NCBI GenBank assembly: GCA_036338435.1
Contig: JAYZCG010000040.1
Span: forward strand, 26,054-90,053
From: JAPYTY01 sp036338435
Lineage (GTDB): Bacteria > Acidobacteriota > UBA6911 > RPQK01 > JADFOI01
Direction: 5' to 3'
Length of the DNA stretch: 64,000 bases
Shown: positions 18,478 through 27,165 of the stretch, in pieces
Position numbering within the stretch: position 1 is the stretch's first letter
Layout of the letters: every line of letters starts with the position of its first letter
The notes under the pieces: model-generated
What the model saw: the letters and a program-made list of their open reading frames with translations, nothing else
Told to the model about the DNA's origin: nothing
Databases searched by the model: none
Translations under genes and position numbers: made by a program

Positions 18478-18625
18478 TTTTCTTTTCGCTATTCGGATCC
18501 GACCACAAAATCGGTAATCACTATAAAGGATGAGGAACAATGATCTGTCGCTCATGTGGTTTACGCTTATGAACTATTTCTGGAAGGCATGGACCGGCAG
18601 TCTATGCGGATATAGGCAGATTCAA
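18478..18625 (-). pseudogene. Relic of an amidase 3' end plus mini-membrane-protein gene
   Basis: From ATG 18555 leftward the DNA is about 80% identical by eye to the mini-protein gene at 18745-18870. It carries a one-base insertion after the LFLI codons, and the codon equivalent to Trp22 is TAG. To the right, a TAA at 18567-18569 sits exactly 11 bases before that ATG, the same spacing as the intact amidase stop and mini-gene start (18882 and 18870). Codons before that TAA read SAYIRIDCRSMP, weakly like the amidase C-terminus SAYEAATKHRVPP. I read this as a decayed tandem duplicate cut off at the tRNA. The amidase part is the less certain half. Confidence 0.6.
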
Positions 18626-18652
18626 AATGTCTGAAGGGCGCCTCTCGTGATC

Positions 18653-18745
18653 TTATGAATCGTCGTTTTCTTCTATCCTTTTTTTTCTAAGCCATGGGAT
18701 GCCAATAAAAGCGATAATCACGATAGATATTAAGATAACTTCCAT
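18653..18745 (-). CDS. Mini membrane protein, 30 residues (paralogue of neighbour)
   Basis: This ORF was found by reading the strand directly. It encodes a single hydrophobic helix (residues about 2-17, ILISIVIIAFIGI), a basic cluster LRKKR, and an acidic tail ending IEENDDS. It parallels the 41-residue neighbour, which has IVIITF, RKKK and a tail ending IEEEDDS. The start ATG overlaps the upstream stop (TAATG), and a GGAGGA inside the neighbour's Glu codons can serve as ribosome-binding site. The likely topology is N-out, C-in with a charged cytoplasmic tail. Function is unknown. Confidence 0.6.
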   Translation of the reverse strand: MEVILISIVIIAFIGIPWLRKKRIEENDDS

Positions 18746-18870
18746 TATGAATCGTCTTCCTCCTCTATCTGCCTACGTTTTTCAGCCATCATTTTCTTCT
18801 TCCGCCATTCAGATCCGACCACAAAAGTGATGATCACTATAAATATGAGAAATAATAATCCGTTGCTCAT
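18745..18870 (-). CDS. Small single-pass membrane protein, 41 residues
   Basis: This ORF starts 11 bases after the amidase stop, with AAGGA in that spacer at a suitable distance from ATG 18870. It encodes a transmembrane helix at residues 4-19 (GLLFLIFIVIITFVVG), a basic stop-transfer RKKK, a charged KRR stretch, and an acidic tail IEEEDDS. The same frame continues upstream into the amidase region without meaning, so I use the internal ATG. Conservation of the design in a 30-residue neighbour and a decayed third copy supports real coding. It may anchor or regulate the amidase or another envelope protein; that is inference. Confidence 0.7.
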   Translation of the reverse strand: MSNGLLFLIFIVIITFVVGSEWRKKKMMAEKRRQIEEEDDS

Positions 18871-18881
18871 ATGGTTTATCC

Positions 18882-21263
18882 TTACTGCAACCCTCCCGGT
18901 AGCGGACCAAATGAGGATGGGGGTACTCGGTGTTTTGTTGCGGCTTCGTAAGCAGAAGCAATTTTGATCAATGTAGATTCTTCGCCGGGACCAGACCACA
19001 TCATCATACTGACTGGCATGGGATGTGGAAGTAACGATCGTTGTTTCCCACTGACATAGGTATAGTGATTTTTATCTGGGCTAAGGGCAAATTCGGGTTC
19101 GTAGACGACCCGATTATAGCCAGCAGGAACAACGATTTGAGGAATTCCAATGAATGCGGTGAAACGTCCACAGCAACTGACGGCACTTCTGTCATTCTTA
19201 GTGGGTTCACTTGCGTTACCTATCTTGCGATGTGGCAGCGTATTTTCAGGATTTACAAAGGCATCGATACCATTCTCATACATCACTTTTTGGATTACAA
19301 CCCTCATCACGGTCTGCATCTTAAACATGTCGATGCCATTTGTTGGACGGAGGTCTTGTACGTCTACAGCCTTTTCAGCACTTCTTCGATCACTATCGGC
19401 AACTACTTTTTCGTTAGCGATCCAGCTTGCCCAATCAAACACTTTTTGGTCTCCCCGTTCTGCCAGATATTTAGCTGTGTTGAAATGTCCTCGACCAGTG
19501 TTATCAAAACCAGTAGTAAGACGGCGGATATTAAAATTATCTGACAGAGGTGCTTTGCCTAGAGCTAATTGAACTAGATAATCTTTTGTTCTCACATCAA
19601 AGCCTGGAACAGCAAACTCTAAATCTCCTAAACTGGTTGTTCGGAAGAAATACTCAGGAACATTCATGGGGAAAATCTCTGCAATAGCATTTTGAAAGGT
19701 GTATTTCATATTAGGAACATCTGGATCGTCTGAGTAGAGGGGGTCAACGGATTCGACTAATTGAGCTCCTAGTTTATTGCGGAGGATAGTTTTAATTTCT
19801 TGATCAATTTGATCACTAATCGCAACATCATTCCGGCTATGCTTGACCATGTATTCGCGCACAATCCCAATACGCATTCCCTCAAGAGGTTTGTCTGTTT
19901 CCGCAAGATCAGCTTCGCTAATAAGAAAACTGGTATAGGGCTCTTCCGGGATCAAGCGTTTCGGAATTGCGGTGAAGTATTCTCTGGGTTCATACCCTTT
20001 AATGGCGTCGAGAACTCTGACTGTGTCTTCAACCGTGCGGCAATGGATGCCAGCTCGGTCATCAATCTTGCGGGCCAAAATTCCACCATCTGAATTGACT
20101 CCTTTAGTTGTTAGGAAGTTTACGATGTTGTTTCTGGACGCAGGGCCTTGGCAGGAAGCGAAGGTCTGTTCGCAAATTGAACAAACTACCAGATTTGCGG
20201 CGACGGATACCCCAGACCCAGAGCTAGTTCCACGGGTTTCACGCTCGGTGTCATAGGGGTTACATGGTTGTCCTCCCCAGGTGCTGATCGAAGTGGTAGG
20301 TCTACGATCTCCAGGGATAGACCCGGCAGGGGAAAATACCTTTGCATCCGGCGTATTCGGGGGGGAATGGACTACTGGAATAGTACTGGACGGTGACAGG
20401 GAAATACGATTATTGCTCGCTGTGGCAATAGCATAAATAATAGCCCCTTTTTTTCGTACCTGAGCTACTGGGACGGAATCGATCGCAGGTACATCCATGT
20501 CAAAGTTTACATCATTGCCACCGGTGCCCCGCATGTCCATAGCGTCATACCAGTTTTTAAAGGAAAAGGGGATACAGTATAGGGGTAAGTTTTCCAGATC
20601 AGGAGCAGTGCCATATTGTGCATCTAATTCAGCAGCTCGTTCCAAAGCATCTGGACGTTTGCGAAAGTCTTCGCACACCTCTGGAGCTCCTTCTGGAAGA
20701 GGCCCTGATGATGGATGGGCATCGAATTTGCCTTTGCAGGTTACGGAACGTTCCCCACGGATGTTAAGAGTTTCCAGAGCATTGAGTTGTCCTGCATTGG
20801 AAATTCCAACTCTCATCCCATACTGTTGTTGAATGCTAGGATCCGACAGAGTGGATTCCATTCTTCCAAAGTCAAATGGTAATCCTTGGTATTCATCATA
20901 ATTTGGGAGCAAACGTGATATTGCCACGGTTTCAGTTGGAAACTTGAGAGAACTTCCTGCACTCATAACGCCAGTAGAGGGAGGAAGAGAAACCCCGTCT
21001 TCAGTGACAAGTTGGGTGCATATGCCGTTGTAGGCCTTGGCCCTATTAATATATAGCTGCGTCAGTTGAGAACAAGTTGTTTGGTTGGTCTTTATAGCGT
21101 TGTGAATACTCCCGATAGTGGCTTCCACCAATCGGAAACTTTCCGGTTCTTGGCCAAGCATAGCAGGTGATGTGAAAAAAAAGAGTACGCTTCCAACAAG
21201 ATAGGTCAGCAAAGTTTTTTGATACACATGGGCTTTGACAAATGTATTCCGATTGTTGGACAT
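18882..21263 (-). CDS. Large secreted amidase-signature hydrolase
   Basis: The 793-residue protein belongs to the amidase signature family (Ser-cisSer-Lys hydrolases acting on amide bonds). A signal peptide covers residues 1 to about 38 (LLTYLVGSVLFFF, SPAMLGQ), so it acts in the periplasm or outside. The probable catalytic Lys is in PFSFKNWYD, the cis-Ser in GTSSGSGVS, and the nucleophile in FASCQGPASRNN, where the usual GGSIRxPA motif is altered. It exceeds the usual 450-550 residues because of insertions, including a Pro-rich stretch near 320-350. ATG 21263 is chosen because GAGGAGG precedes it; the longer frame to 21305 lacks support. The substrate is unknown. Confidence 0.85.
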   Translation of the reverse strand: MSNNRNTFVKAHVYQKTLLTYLVGSVLFFFTSPAMLGQEPESFRLVEATIGSIHNAIKTNQTTCSQLTQLYINRAKAYNGICTQLVTEDGVSLPPSTGVMSAGSSLKFPTETVAISRLLPNYDEYQGLPFDFGRMESTLSDPSIQQQYGMRVGISNAGQLNALETLNIRGERSVTCKGKFDAHPSSGPLPEGAPEVCEDFRKRPDALERAAELDAQYGTAPDLENLPLYCIPFSFKNWYDAMDMRGTGGNDVNFDMDVPAIDSVPVAQVRKKGAIIYAIATASNNRISLSPSSTIPVVHSPPNTPDAKVFSPAGSIPGDRRPTTSISTWGGQPCNPYDTERETRGTSSGSGVSVAANLVVCSICEQTFASCQGPASRNNIVNFLTTKGVNSDGGILARKIDDRAGIHCRTVEDTVRVLDAIKGYEPREYFTAIPKRLIPEEPYTSFLISEADLAETDKPLEGMRIGIVREYMVKHSRNDVAISDQIDQEIKTILRNKLGAQLVESVDPLYSDDPDVPNMKYTFQNAIAEIFPMNVPEYFFRTTSLGDLEFAVPGFDVRTKDYLVQLALGKAPLSDNFNIRRLTTGFDNTGRGHFNTAKYLAERGDQKVFDWASWIANEKVVADSDRRSAEKAVDVQDLRPTNGIDMFKMQTVMRVVIQKVMYENGIDAFVNPENTLPHRKIGNASEPTKNDRSAVSCCGRFTAFIGIPQIVVPAGYNRVVYEPEFALSPDKNHYTYVSGKQRSLLPHPMPVSMMMWSGPGEESTLIKIASAYEAATKHRVPPSSFGPLPGGLQ

Positions 21264-21570
21264 GGAAACCTCCTCGATGGCTTTTTTTGTTTTTTCCAAG
21301 GACACGGCTATTTAGTTAGTATCTTTGTAGGATCCAATATTAGATTGGAAGAAGCCTTAAGGCAAGTGAGGTATTTTCGAGAACGATAGGTATTGAGCGT
21401 GGTCAAATTTGTCTATACTCTTGCCGTGAGTGTCAAAATTCACAGATGTTGATGGAGTTAAATTAGATTGAATTATTGGAGAGCATGATTTTGCTGTTTC
21501 AATCACTACAAAATAATGCGAAGCACTTTAGGAGGAATCGATTTGGTACAAGGGCAAAGGTGGATATCTG
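21264..21570. other. Divergent intergenic region
   Basis: These 307 bases separate the divergently read amidase and dehydrogenase genes and must hold both promoters. Apart from the two ribosome-binding sites at its ends (amidase GAGGAGG, dehydrogenase AAAGGTGG) I see no ORF, repeat or convincing -35/-10 pair. A TATACT at 21413 is a possible -10 element but lacks a well-spaced -35. Confidence 0.5.
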
Positions 21571-22578
21571 GTGAGTATTAAAGTGCTATGGCCACACATT
21601 CGCTGGGGTGACGATTGTGCTATTGAGATTGAGGCTCTAGGTAAGGGAGTCACTGGAGAATTTTCTACGGATGTGAAAAAGGTCAGTGACGAGCAGTGGG
21701 CTACCTGTGACGGTGTTGTTTGTACTTTTGATATTCCTGAAGAGTATATAAGTCAGATGAAGCGTTGCCGGATATTTGTAAAACGCACCGTCGGGTGCGA
21801 CAACATTGATCTTGAAAGGTGGGGGAAATTGGGAATTCCTGTTTGTAATAATCCACATTACGGTACCAGCGAAGTAGCTGATCACACCATTGCTCTTATG
21901 CTAACTTTGATAAGAGGAATCAACTTTCACAATGAACGTCTACGAGTCGATCCAGGCGGGAACTGGACCCGAACTCTCAACCCCTTTGCGAAGAGACTTT
22001 CTAACTGCATTTTGGGGATAGTGGGCTTGGGGAGGATTGGTACTGCTGTCGCCTCACGAGCCCAGGCCTTTGGAATGGAAGTGATTTATCATGATCCTTA
22101 CAAGTCCGAGGAAAATGTCACGATCGCCGTACGTCGTGTAAATAGTTTAACGGAATTGGTGGCCCAGTGTGATGTGTTAAGTCTCCATACGCCTCTCAAC
22201 GATGAGACCCGTCACATGGTTGGGGGTGACGTTTTTAAAGTCGCAAAACCAGGACTCATCTTAATCAATTCCTCCCGTGGAGCTGTTATTGATTTTGATG
22301 CGCTCTACGAGGCAATAAAAAACAAGATAGTGTTGGCAGCGGGTTTGGATGTGTTGCCAACTGAGCCAGCAGATCTCAATGATCCGCTCGTTCGAGCCTG
22401 GAATTCTGGGGAGAAGTGGATAAAAGATCGTTTAATCCTGACTCCTCACCACGCATTTTTTACTCCTGAAAGCGTACATGACATGCGTGCGTTTGCAGCT
22501 CAAACGGCTGCTCATTATCTACGTGACGGCAAACTTGAGCATTGTGTTAACAGAGAGTTTTTGACGTTTAGGCGCTGA
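21571..22578 (+). CDS. D-2-hydroxyacid dehydrogenase, CtBP-like
   Basis: This NAD-dependent oxidoreductase of 335 residues reduces 2-keto acids or oxidises D-2-hydroxy acids. The Rossmann motif is GIVGLGRIGTAVASRA, followed by INSSRGAVID with the catalytic Arg, the Asp-Val-Leu-Pro-x-Glu segment LDVLPTEP, and the catalytic His in TPHHAFFTPE. The segment spacing resembles C-terminal-binding-protein-like bacterial dehydrogenases. The start is GTG 21571 with AAAGGTGG about eight bases upstream. It stands alone on this strand. The natural substrate cannot be assigned. Confidence 0.9.
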   Translation: MSIKVLWPHIRWGDDCAIEIEALGKGVTGEFSTDVKKVSDEQWATCDGVVCTFDIPEEYISQMKRCRIFVKRTVGCDNIDLERWGKLGIPVCNNPHYGTSEVADHTIALMLTLIRGINFHNERLRVDPGGNWTRTLNPFAKRLSNCILGIVGLGRIGTAVASRAQAFGMEVIYHDPYKSEENVTIAVRRVNSLTELVAQCDVLSLHTPLNDETRHMVGGDVFKVAKPGLILINSSRGAVIDFDALYEAIKNKIVLAAGLDVLPTEPADLNDPLVRAWNSGEKWIKDRLILTPHHAFFTPESVHDMRAFAAQTAAHYLRDGKLEHCVNREFLTFRR

Positions 22579-22654
22579 GATATTCAATTCGATAATCTGG
22601 CTTCGATCGAATATGTAAATGAGAGGAGAAGTAGGCAGAATAGAATGGTTGACC

Positions 22655-23020
22655 TTAGTTGTTAGACAATTTAAATCGATATTCAATATTTGTATCTACA
22701 ACTAGGGCATACAGGGTGGCACCCTTATCACTAATGATTACGGAGTTGAGGTGCCCATAAAATTGAGCTTTAGCAGTCCCCCTAAAGCCCTTAGCGAAAT
22801 AGATTCTATAAGGTTCTCCAGATTCGTCTAGCAAGGCGATGTGGAAGTCGTACCTATCACCTTCATCATCTTTTATTCGATTGATGCTGACTTCAGTGGA
22901 TTGGACTTTTTGAACAGAGATGTTTTCTATGCGATTGGGAATCTCAACTGACTTCTTTGCTGCGGAACATCCCACGGGGACAAAGAGTAAAACAGCACAA
23001 CAGAAGATACTTGTTTTCAT
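22655..23020 (-). CDS. Hypothetical lipoprotein
   Basis: The 121-residue product begins MKTSIFCCAVLLFVPVGC, a signal peptide with a lipobox ending in the cysteine at residue 18, so it is probably an envelope lipoprotein. The mature part (about 100 residues) is beta-rich by eye with no family I recognise. I start at ATG 23020, immediately after the channel gene stop at 23022; a GTG at 23035 would overlap that gene and put five residues before the signal. Co-transcription with the channel is likely. Confidence 0.65.
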   Translation of the reverse strand: MKTSIFCCAVLLFVPVGCSAAKKSVEIPNRIENISVQKVQSTEVSINRIKDDEGDRYDFHIALLDESGEPYRIYFAKGFRGTAKAQFYGHLNSVIISDKGATLYALVVDTNIEYRFKLSNN

Positions 23021-23021
23021 C

Positions 23022-24314
23022 TTACTCAGAGCCACTTTGCTTTACTGACGTTGACTCTTGTGGAGGTTTTCCAGCGAATCCTTTTTGGAAATCACTGCCT
23101 GAAGGGTTTTGAAAAACTCGCAAATCGAATTCGGGTAGAACGGCAAGAATGTGATCGAAAATATCGGCTTGAGCCATTTCATAGGTGGCCCATTTAACAT
23201 CGTTGCAGAAGACATAAATTTCAAGCGGTAGACCATATGCACCCGGAGCCAATTGACGAATGATGAAGGTCATTTCTTGGCTCACCATCGGATGGTTTTG
23301 TAGATAGGCTTCAACATAGGCTCGAAATGTCCCAATGTTGGTCATTCGCCTGCCGTTGGCCAAGCTTGAGTCATCTATATTGACAGACCGATTGTATTGT
23401 ACGAGCTCTTCTCGTTTTTTTTCGATGTATGTTGCAATATGTTGGATCTTGGAAAAGCGCTTAATCATATCCTCCGTACAGAATCGGACGCTGTTCATAT
23501 CAATGTAAATTGAGCGTTTTATTCTACGACCTCCTGATCGTTGCATGCCTCGCCAATTTTTAAATGATTCACTAATCAGCATATAGGTGGGAATTGTAGT
23601 GATGGTATTGTCCCAGTTCTGGATTTTAACAGTTGTTAGGGTTACTTCGAGAACATTGCCGTCCGCACCGCATTTGGGCATCTCGATCCAATCGCCTTGG
23701 GCCACCATACGGTTGGCAGCTAATTGAATACCAGCTACAAAACCCAGAATTGTATCCTTGAAAATTAGCATGAGAACCGCTGTTAAGGCACCCAGCCCAC
23801 TCAGCAAATATAGTGGCGTTCGGTTTAGGATAATGGAGAGCACAAAGATGCCGGAGATAAAGTACAGGATAATTTTCAGAATCTGAATGAAGCTTTTTAT
23901 CGGAATTTCCTTGGAAAGCTCAAACTTTGCATAGATGTCGTGAATAGCATTGAGGAGAGAGTCGATAACTAGAACACCGACAAGGGTCATATAGATAAGA
24001 GCCGCATTGGTGTGCAGTGTAGTTAAAAGGGGACTCCCCTCTAGCGCTAAAGGCATCAGTGTGTAAAGTACGAGTGCTGGAGCCAGATGGGACAGTTTGG
24101 AGAAAATTTTCCTTTGTACGAGGATGTCATCTAAGTTTGTTTTAGAACGTGAGACCATTGATCTCACAATTGAAAGGATCACTCGTCTGACCAAGAAATT
24201 GGCCACAATACTTAGAAAGACAACGGCAAGGTAGGCAACAACTTTTGTGAGGAGGCGAGCTACGGCAATATCTACGCTCTGTTGAACTAGCCAGTTTTCA
24301 ATCAGTTCTAACAT
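23022..24314 (-). CDS. MscS-family mechanosensitive ion channel
   Basis: The 430-residue protein has several membrane helices in residues about 15-190. The pore helix region GLGALTAVLMLIFKDTILGFVAG is seen in pieces as SGLGALTAVL and FKDTILGFVAG. The MscS beta domain follows with GDWIEMPKCGADGNVLEV, then TTIPTYMLISESFKNWRGM. The extended C-terminal domain and this beta-domain wording match the YbdG/MscM-type branch of the family. It probably relieves hypo-osmotic pressure in the inner membrane. AAGGTTG lies upstream of ATG 24314. A small lipoprotein follows directly. Confidence 0.9.
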   Translation of the reverse strand: MLELIENWLVQQSVDIAVARLLTKVVAYLAVVFLSIVANFLVRRVILSIVRSMVSRSKTNLDDILVQRKIFSKLSHLAPALVLYTLMPLALEGSPLLTTLHTNAALIYMTLVGVLVIDSLLNAIHDIYAKFELSKEIPIKSFIQILKIILYFISGIFVLSIILNRTPLYLLSGLGALTAVLMLIFKDTILGFVAGIQLAANRMVAQGDWIEMPKCGADGNVLEVTLTTVKIQNWDNTITTIPTYMLISESFKNWRGMQRSGGRRIKRSIYIDMNSVRFCTEDMIKRFSKIQHIATYIEKKREELVQYNRSVNIDDSSLANGRRMTNIGTFRAYVEAYLQNHPMVSQEMTFIIRQLAPGAYGLPLEIYVFCNDVKWATYEMAQADIFDHILAVLPEFDLRVFQNPSGSDFQKGFAGKPPQESTSVKQSGSE

Positions 24315-24530
24315 CAGGCAACCTTATTTTATCCAGGCTGAGGCGGCCATATTATGCTCACGATTTGTGAGAGGGCCAAGGTCTTTCGACAACTTTCCCG
24401 GTGGTGTTTTGGCCACATTTTGTGGAACGAAGGGCCGTATCAACAAAAACACGACTCTTCTTCTCCGACCACAAGTTATTTTACATAGTTTGGTGGCCGT
24501 ATTAAAGATAATTGAGTGCGCCATGTTCAG

Positions 24531-25634
24531 CTATTGATAGACAGTTATAGAACTGGTTTTGATAAGTAGATAGACGGAAGAGCCTGGTTTTAAGTGTAAA
24601 TCTTCGATTGAATCGGATGTCAGCTCAATGACAACAGATGGGAGTTCTGGGCTAATTTGAGCAGTGATAAGTTGGCGGTGGTCCACTAATTTAAGATCTT
24701 CTATGAGTGCTGGGATACGATTTCGTGCGGAAATGTTTGAGGGGTTTTCGGTTGATAGAAGTATCTCATCTGCTGCCACGCTTACCGTTACAGAATGACC
24801 TGGGGGAATATTGACGCGGGGGATTGTTATAACTATTGAGGAGTTCGTTGTATCTAAAAAGACAGTTGTGGTGTGCTGCGTATGCTCCTTTATCCGACAT
24901 GACCAGATGTTTTCAAAGCCCTGCTTTTGGGCAAAGGGAAAGATGTCCGGTCGAGTAAGTACTTCGAGAGGTTCTCCTGTAGCCAGGATATGACCATCGT
25001 GTAATACAACCAGATCTTCGCATAGGGCCTGCAGTTCAATTGGATTGTGAGAGACAATTAGTATGGGGACATCAAAGTCGTCCCGCACTCGTTGTAGAAA
25101 GGGTAGGATGCGTTGGCGTAGCTGAAGATCCAGCGAGGCTAGTGGTTCATCCAGCAAGAGTAGGCGGGGGCCAGAGCAAAGTGCCCGGCCCAGGGACACT
25201 CGTTGTCGTTCGCCTCCGGAAAGGGCGTCAATATTGTTTTCCAGCAAGGCATTTAGCTCTAGGACATCCACCACATGTTTGAACATCTGTTGGAAGTCGT
25301 GGCCATCGTGTAGGGCCCTACGTTTACCCGATTCAAGATTGCCACGAACCGTTTTGTGTGGAAATAATAGATGGTCCTGAGGGACATAACCAATACCACG
25401 TTGTTCCGGTGATAGATTAATGTGAGCATCCGAATCAAGCCAGATAACATCCTCGAATTGGACAAATCCACGGGCCGGTCGACAAAGTCCGGCCATTGTC
25501 TCGAGCCAAGTTGTTTTTCCAGACCCAGAGATGCCGAAGAGCCCAGTCACCCGCTTCGAGCTGGTGAACTGTGCTTCAAGAGTAAAGCGTTGCAGTGGAA
25601 CTTTAAATCTTACCTGGAACCTATTTTTGCTCAT
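24531..25634 (-). CDS. modC: Molybdate ABC transporter ATP-binding protein
   Basis: ModC powers molybdate import. The 367-residue protein has Walker A GISGSGKTT near residues 34-42, signature LSGGERQRVSLGRAL, and Walker B LLLDEPLASLD. The C-terminal third (after about residue 290) is the molybdate-sensing TOBE domain (SARNRIPALIEDL, VVIELTSDSIEDL). The start ATG overlaps the modB stop (TAATG). Length and order are classic for modABC. Tungstate transport is an alternative. Confidence 0.95.
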   Translation of the reverse strand: MSKNRFQVRFKVPLQRFTLEAQFTSSKRVTGLFGISGSGKTTWLETMAGLCRPARGFVQFEDVIWLDSDAHINLSPEQRGIGYVPQDHLLFPHKTVRGNLESGKRRALHDGHDFQQMFKHVVDVLELNALLENNIDALSGGERQRVSLGRALCSGPRLLLLDEPLASLDLQLRQRILPFLQRVRDDFDVPILIVSHNPIELQALCEDLVVLHDGHILATGEPLEVLTRPDIFPFAQKQGFENIWSCRIKEHTQHTTTVFLDTTNSSIVITIPRVNIPPGHSVTVSVAADEILLSTENPSNISARNRIPALIEDLKLVDHRQLITAQISPELPSVVIELTSDSIEDLHLKPGSSVYLLIKTSSITVYQ

Positions 25635-26329
25635 TATCGCTTTGTTGATTGGTAAACAGCGGGTTGTGGTTTTGACAATGACTCGGTTATATAAACTGTA
25701 AAAAATCCAACCGCCAAGGCGACAACTAGAAGAAAGTTAGCCTGTTGTTCATTGCCGCTTTGCTGAGCACTGAAGATGGCGGAGGAGAGAGTTTGAGTAC
25801 GTCCTGGAATATTTCCGGCGATAACAACAGTGGCACCAAATTCTCCCATTGCTCGGGTAAAGCCAAGAATGATAGCTGCTAACAAGCCGCGTTTTGAAAG
25901 GGGAAGTGTGATACCAAAAAAACGGCGCATCGGGCCATAGCCTAAGGTTCCAGCCATTAGCTCATATCGAGGGTTAACATTTTCGAAGCTCACCCGTGCT
26001 GTTCTTACTACCAGTGGTAAGGACATCAGTGCGCAGGCAATCAGGACGGCTTTCCAAGTCAATAGGACATCCAAATCAATACCTAGGGTGTCTTTGCCGA
26101 GTGGGCCTCGTTGTGCAAAGATACGGAGCAGTAGATAACCCACGGCCGTGGGAGGTAAAACCAGAGGGAGGCTGAACAGGGTAGAGATGATTTGTTTGCC
26201 TTGAAAATCAAAGCGAGCCAAACAGTAGGCTACAAGTCCTCCAGGGATTATCACTAGGACAGTGGACAAGCTTGCCCAAAGTAGTGTGGAGCGCACCGCC
26301 TCAAAAGCTGTTTCAAGTGTAGCTGGCAT
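25634..26329 (-). CDS. modB: Molybdate ABC transporter permease
   Basis: ModB forms the inner-membrane channel. The 231-residue protein has about five membrane helices and the permease EAA loop with MRRFFGITLPLSKRGLLAAI and GFTRAMGEFGATVVIAGNIPG, the latter diagnostic of molybdate/tungstate permeases. It lies 12 bases after modA and overlaps modC by one base. Confidence 0.95.
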   Translation of the reverse strand: MPATLETAFEAVRSTLLWASLSTVLVIIPGGLVAYCLARFDFQGKQIISTLFSLPLVLPPTAVGYLLLRIFAQRGPLGKDTLGIDLDVLLTWKAVLIACALMSLPLVVRTARVSFENVNPRYELMAGTLGYGPMRRFFGITLPLSKRGLLAAIILGFTRAMGEFGATVVIAGNIPGRTQTLSSAIFSAQQSGNEQQANFLLVVALAVGFFTVYITESLSKPQPAVYQSTKR

Positions 26330-26341
26330 GATATGGGTAGA

Positions 26342-27136
26342 TTAGATAAGAAAGCCGTGTTTTTTGAATATAATCTGAGCAGTGTCGGAGAAAAGAAATT
26401 TAATAAATGACTTTGCTATTTGAGGATTCTTTGTATTTTGAAGCTGGGCAATGGTATAGCTGATTGGAGGCCCTTCGTCGGCGGGAATTGTATAAATAAT
26501 CTGGATCCGATCCTTTGCCGCTATATAGTCCGTTTGGTAAATAATACCCAGAATCTTGTCGGTGGCTTCAATCTGCCCAATTACGGCACGCACGTTGGGT
26601 GTTGGTGAAATTCGTCCGGTTATCGTCTTCCATAGATTACGATTTTGGCAGGGTACAGTCTCAAGCCACTGCTTGGCATAATGACCTGCCGGCACTGCAT
26701 CGGGGTCGCCCAAAGCTAGAAGTTGAAAATCAAGTTCACAGAGATTGGTCGCCTCATTGACTGTCCAAGTTGAACCATATTGGGCAACCAGCACAAGCGT
26801 ATTGGAGAAAAGAGTCTTACGAGTTCTATGCTCAATTTGACCAGCCTTTTCAACGGTGTCCATCCATTTTTCATTGGCGCTTACGAAAATGTCTGCCTTG
26901 GAGGAGGCAAGTATCTGTTGGGCAAGAAGGTTGGTTCCGGCAAAATTGAAAACAAGATCCGCTTTCAACTGATTTTCGTAAATTGCACCAACTTCTGGTA
27001 AGACATCACTCAAACTGGCCGCTGCAAAAATCATTAATGGGGGGCTAACAGTTTTCGGCTCAGTGACGGGGATGCTACTACAGCTAATGCCAATCAATCC
27101 AATGAATAAGGCGTAGATGGGGGTTCTCGTAATCAT
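26342..27136 (-). CDS. modA: Molybdate-binding lipoprotein
   Basis: ModA captures molybdate in the periplasm. The 264-residue protein has a lipobox signal peptide (LIGISC, Cys19), then the family segments FAAASLSDVLPEV, FNFAGTNLLAQQI and SAGHYAKQWLE-like PAGHYAKQWLE, and a C-terminal FIKFLFSDTAQIIF. Serine, Ala and Tyr ligands typical of ModA appear in these segments. It follows the HTH-PBP regulator after 29 bases. Confidence 0.94.
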   Translation of the reverse strand: MITRTPIYALFIGLIGISCSSIPVTEPKTVSPPLMIFAAASLSDVLPEVGAIYENQLKADLVFNFAGTNLLAQQILASSKADIFVSANEKWMDTVEKAGQIEHRTRKTLFSNTLVLVAQYGSTWTVNEATNLCELDFQLLALGDPDAVPAGHYAKQWLETVPCQNRNLWKTITGRISPTPNVRAVIGQIEATDKILGIIYQTDYIAAKDRIQIIYTIPADEGPPISYTIAQLQNTKNPQIAKSFIKFLFSDTAQIIFKKHGFLI

Positions 27137-27165
27137 GGTATGGGGGGGAGTATCCTTTCAGTTCT

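Noticed and set aside
19041..20256. Several plus-strand ORFs inside the amidase gene
   Set aside because: They are antisense shadows of a well-supported coding gene and show no motifs.
22582..22617. AT-rich dyad between the dehydrogenase and lipoprotein stops
   Set aside because: ATTCGAT/ATCGAAT pair with a 12-base loop but without a T-tract; too weak to call a terminator.
24324..24524. 66-codon minus-strand ORF between mscS and modC
   Set aside because: Composition is low-complexity basic with no motif or ribosome-binding site; it fits chance in a 216-base gap.
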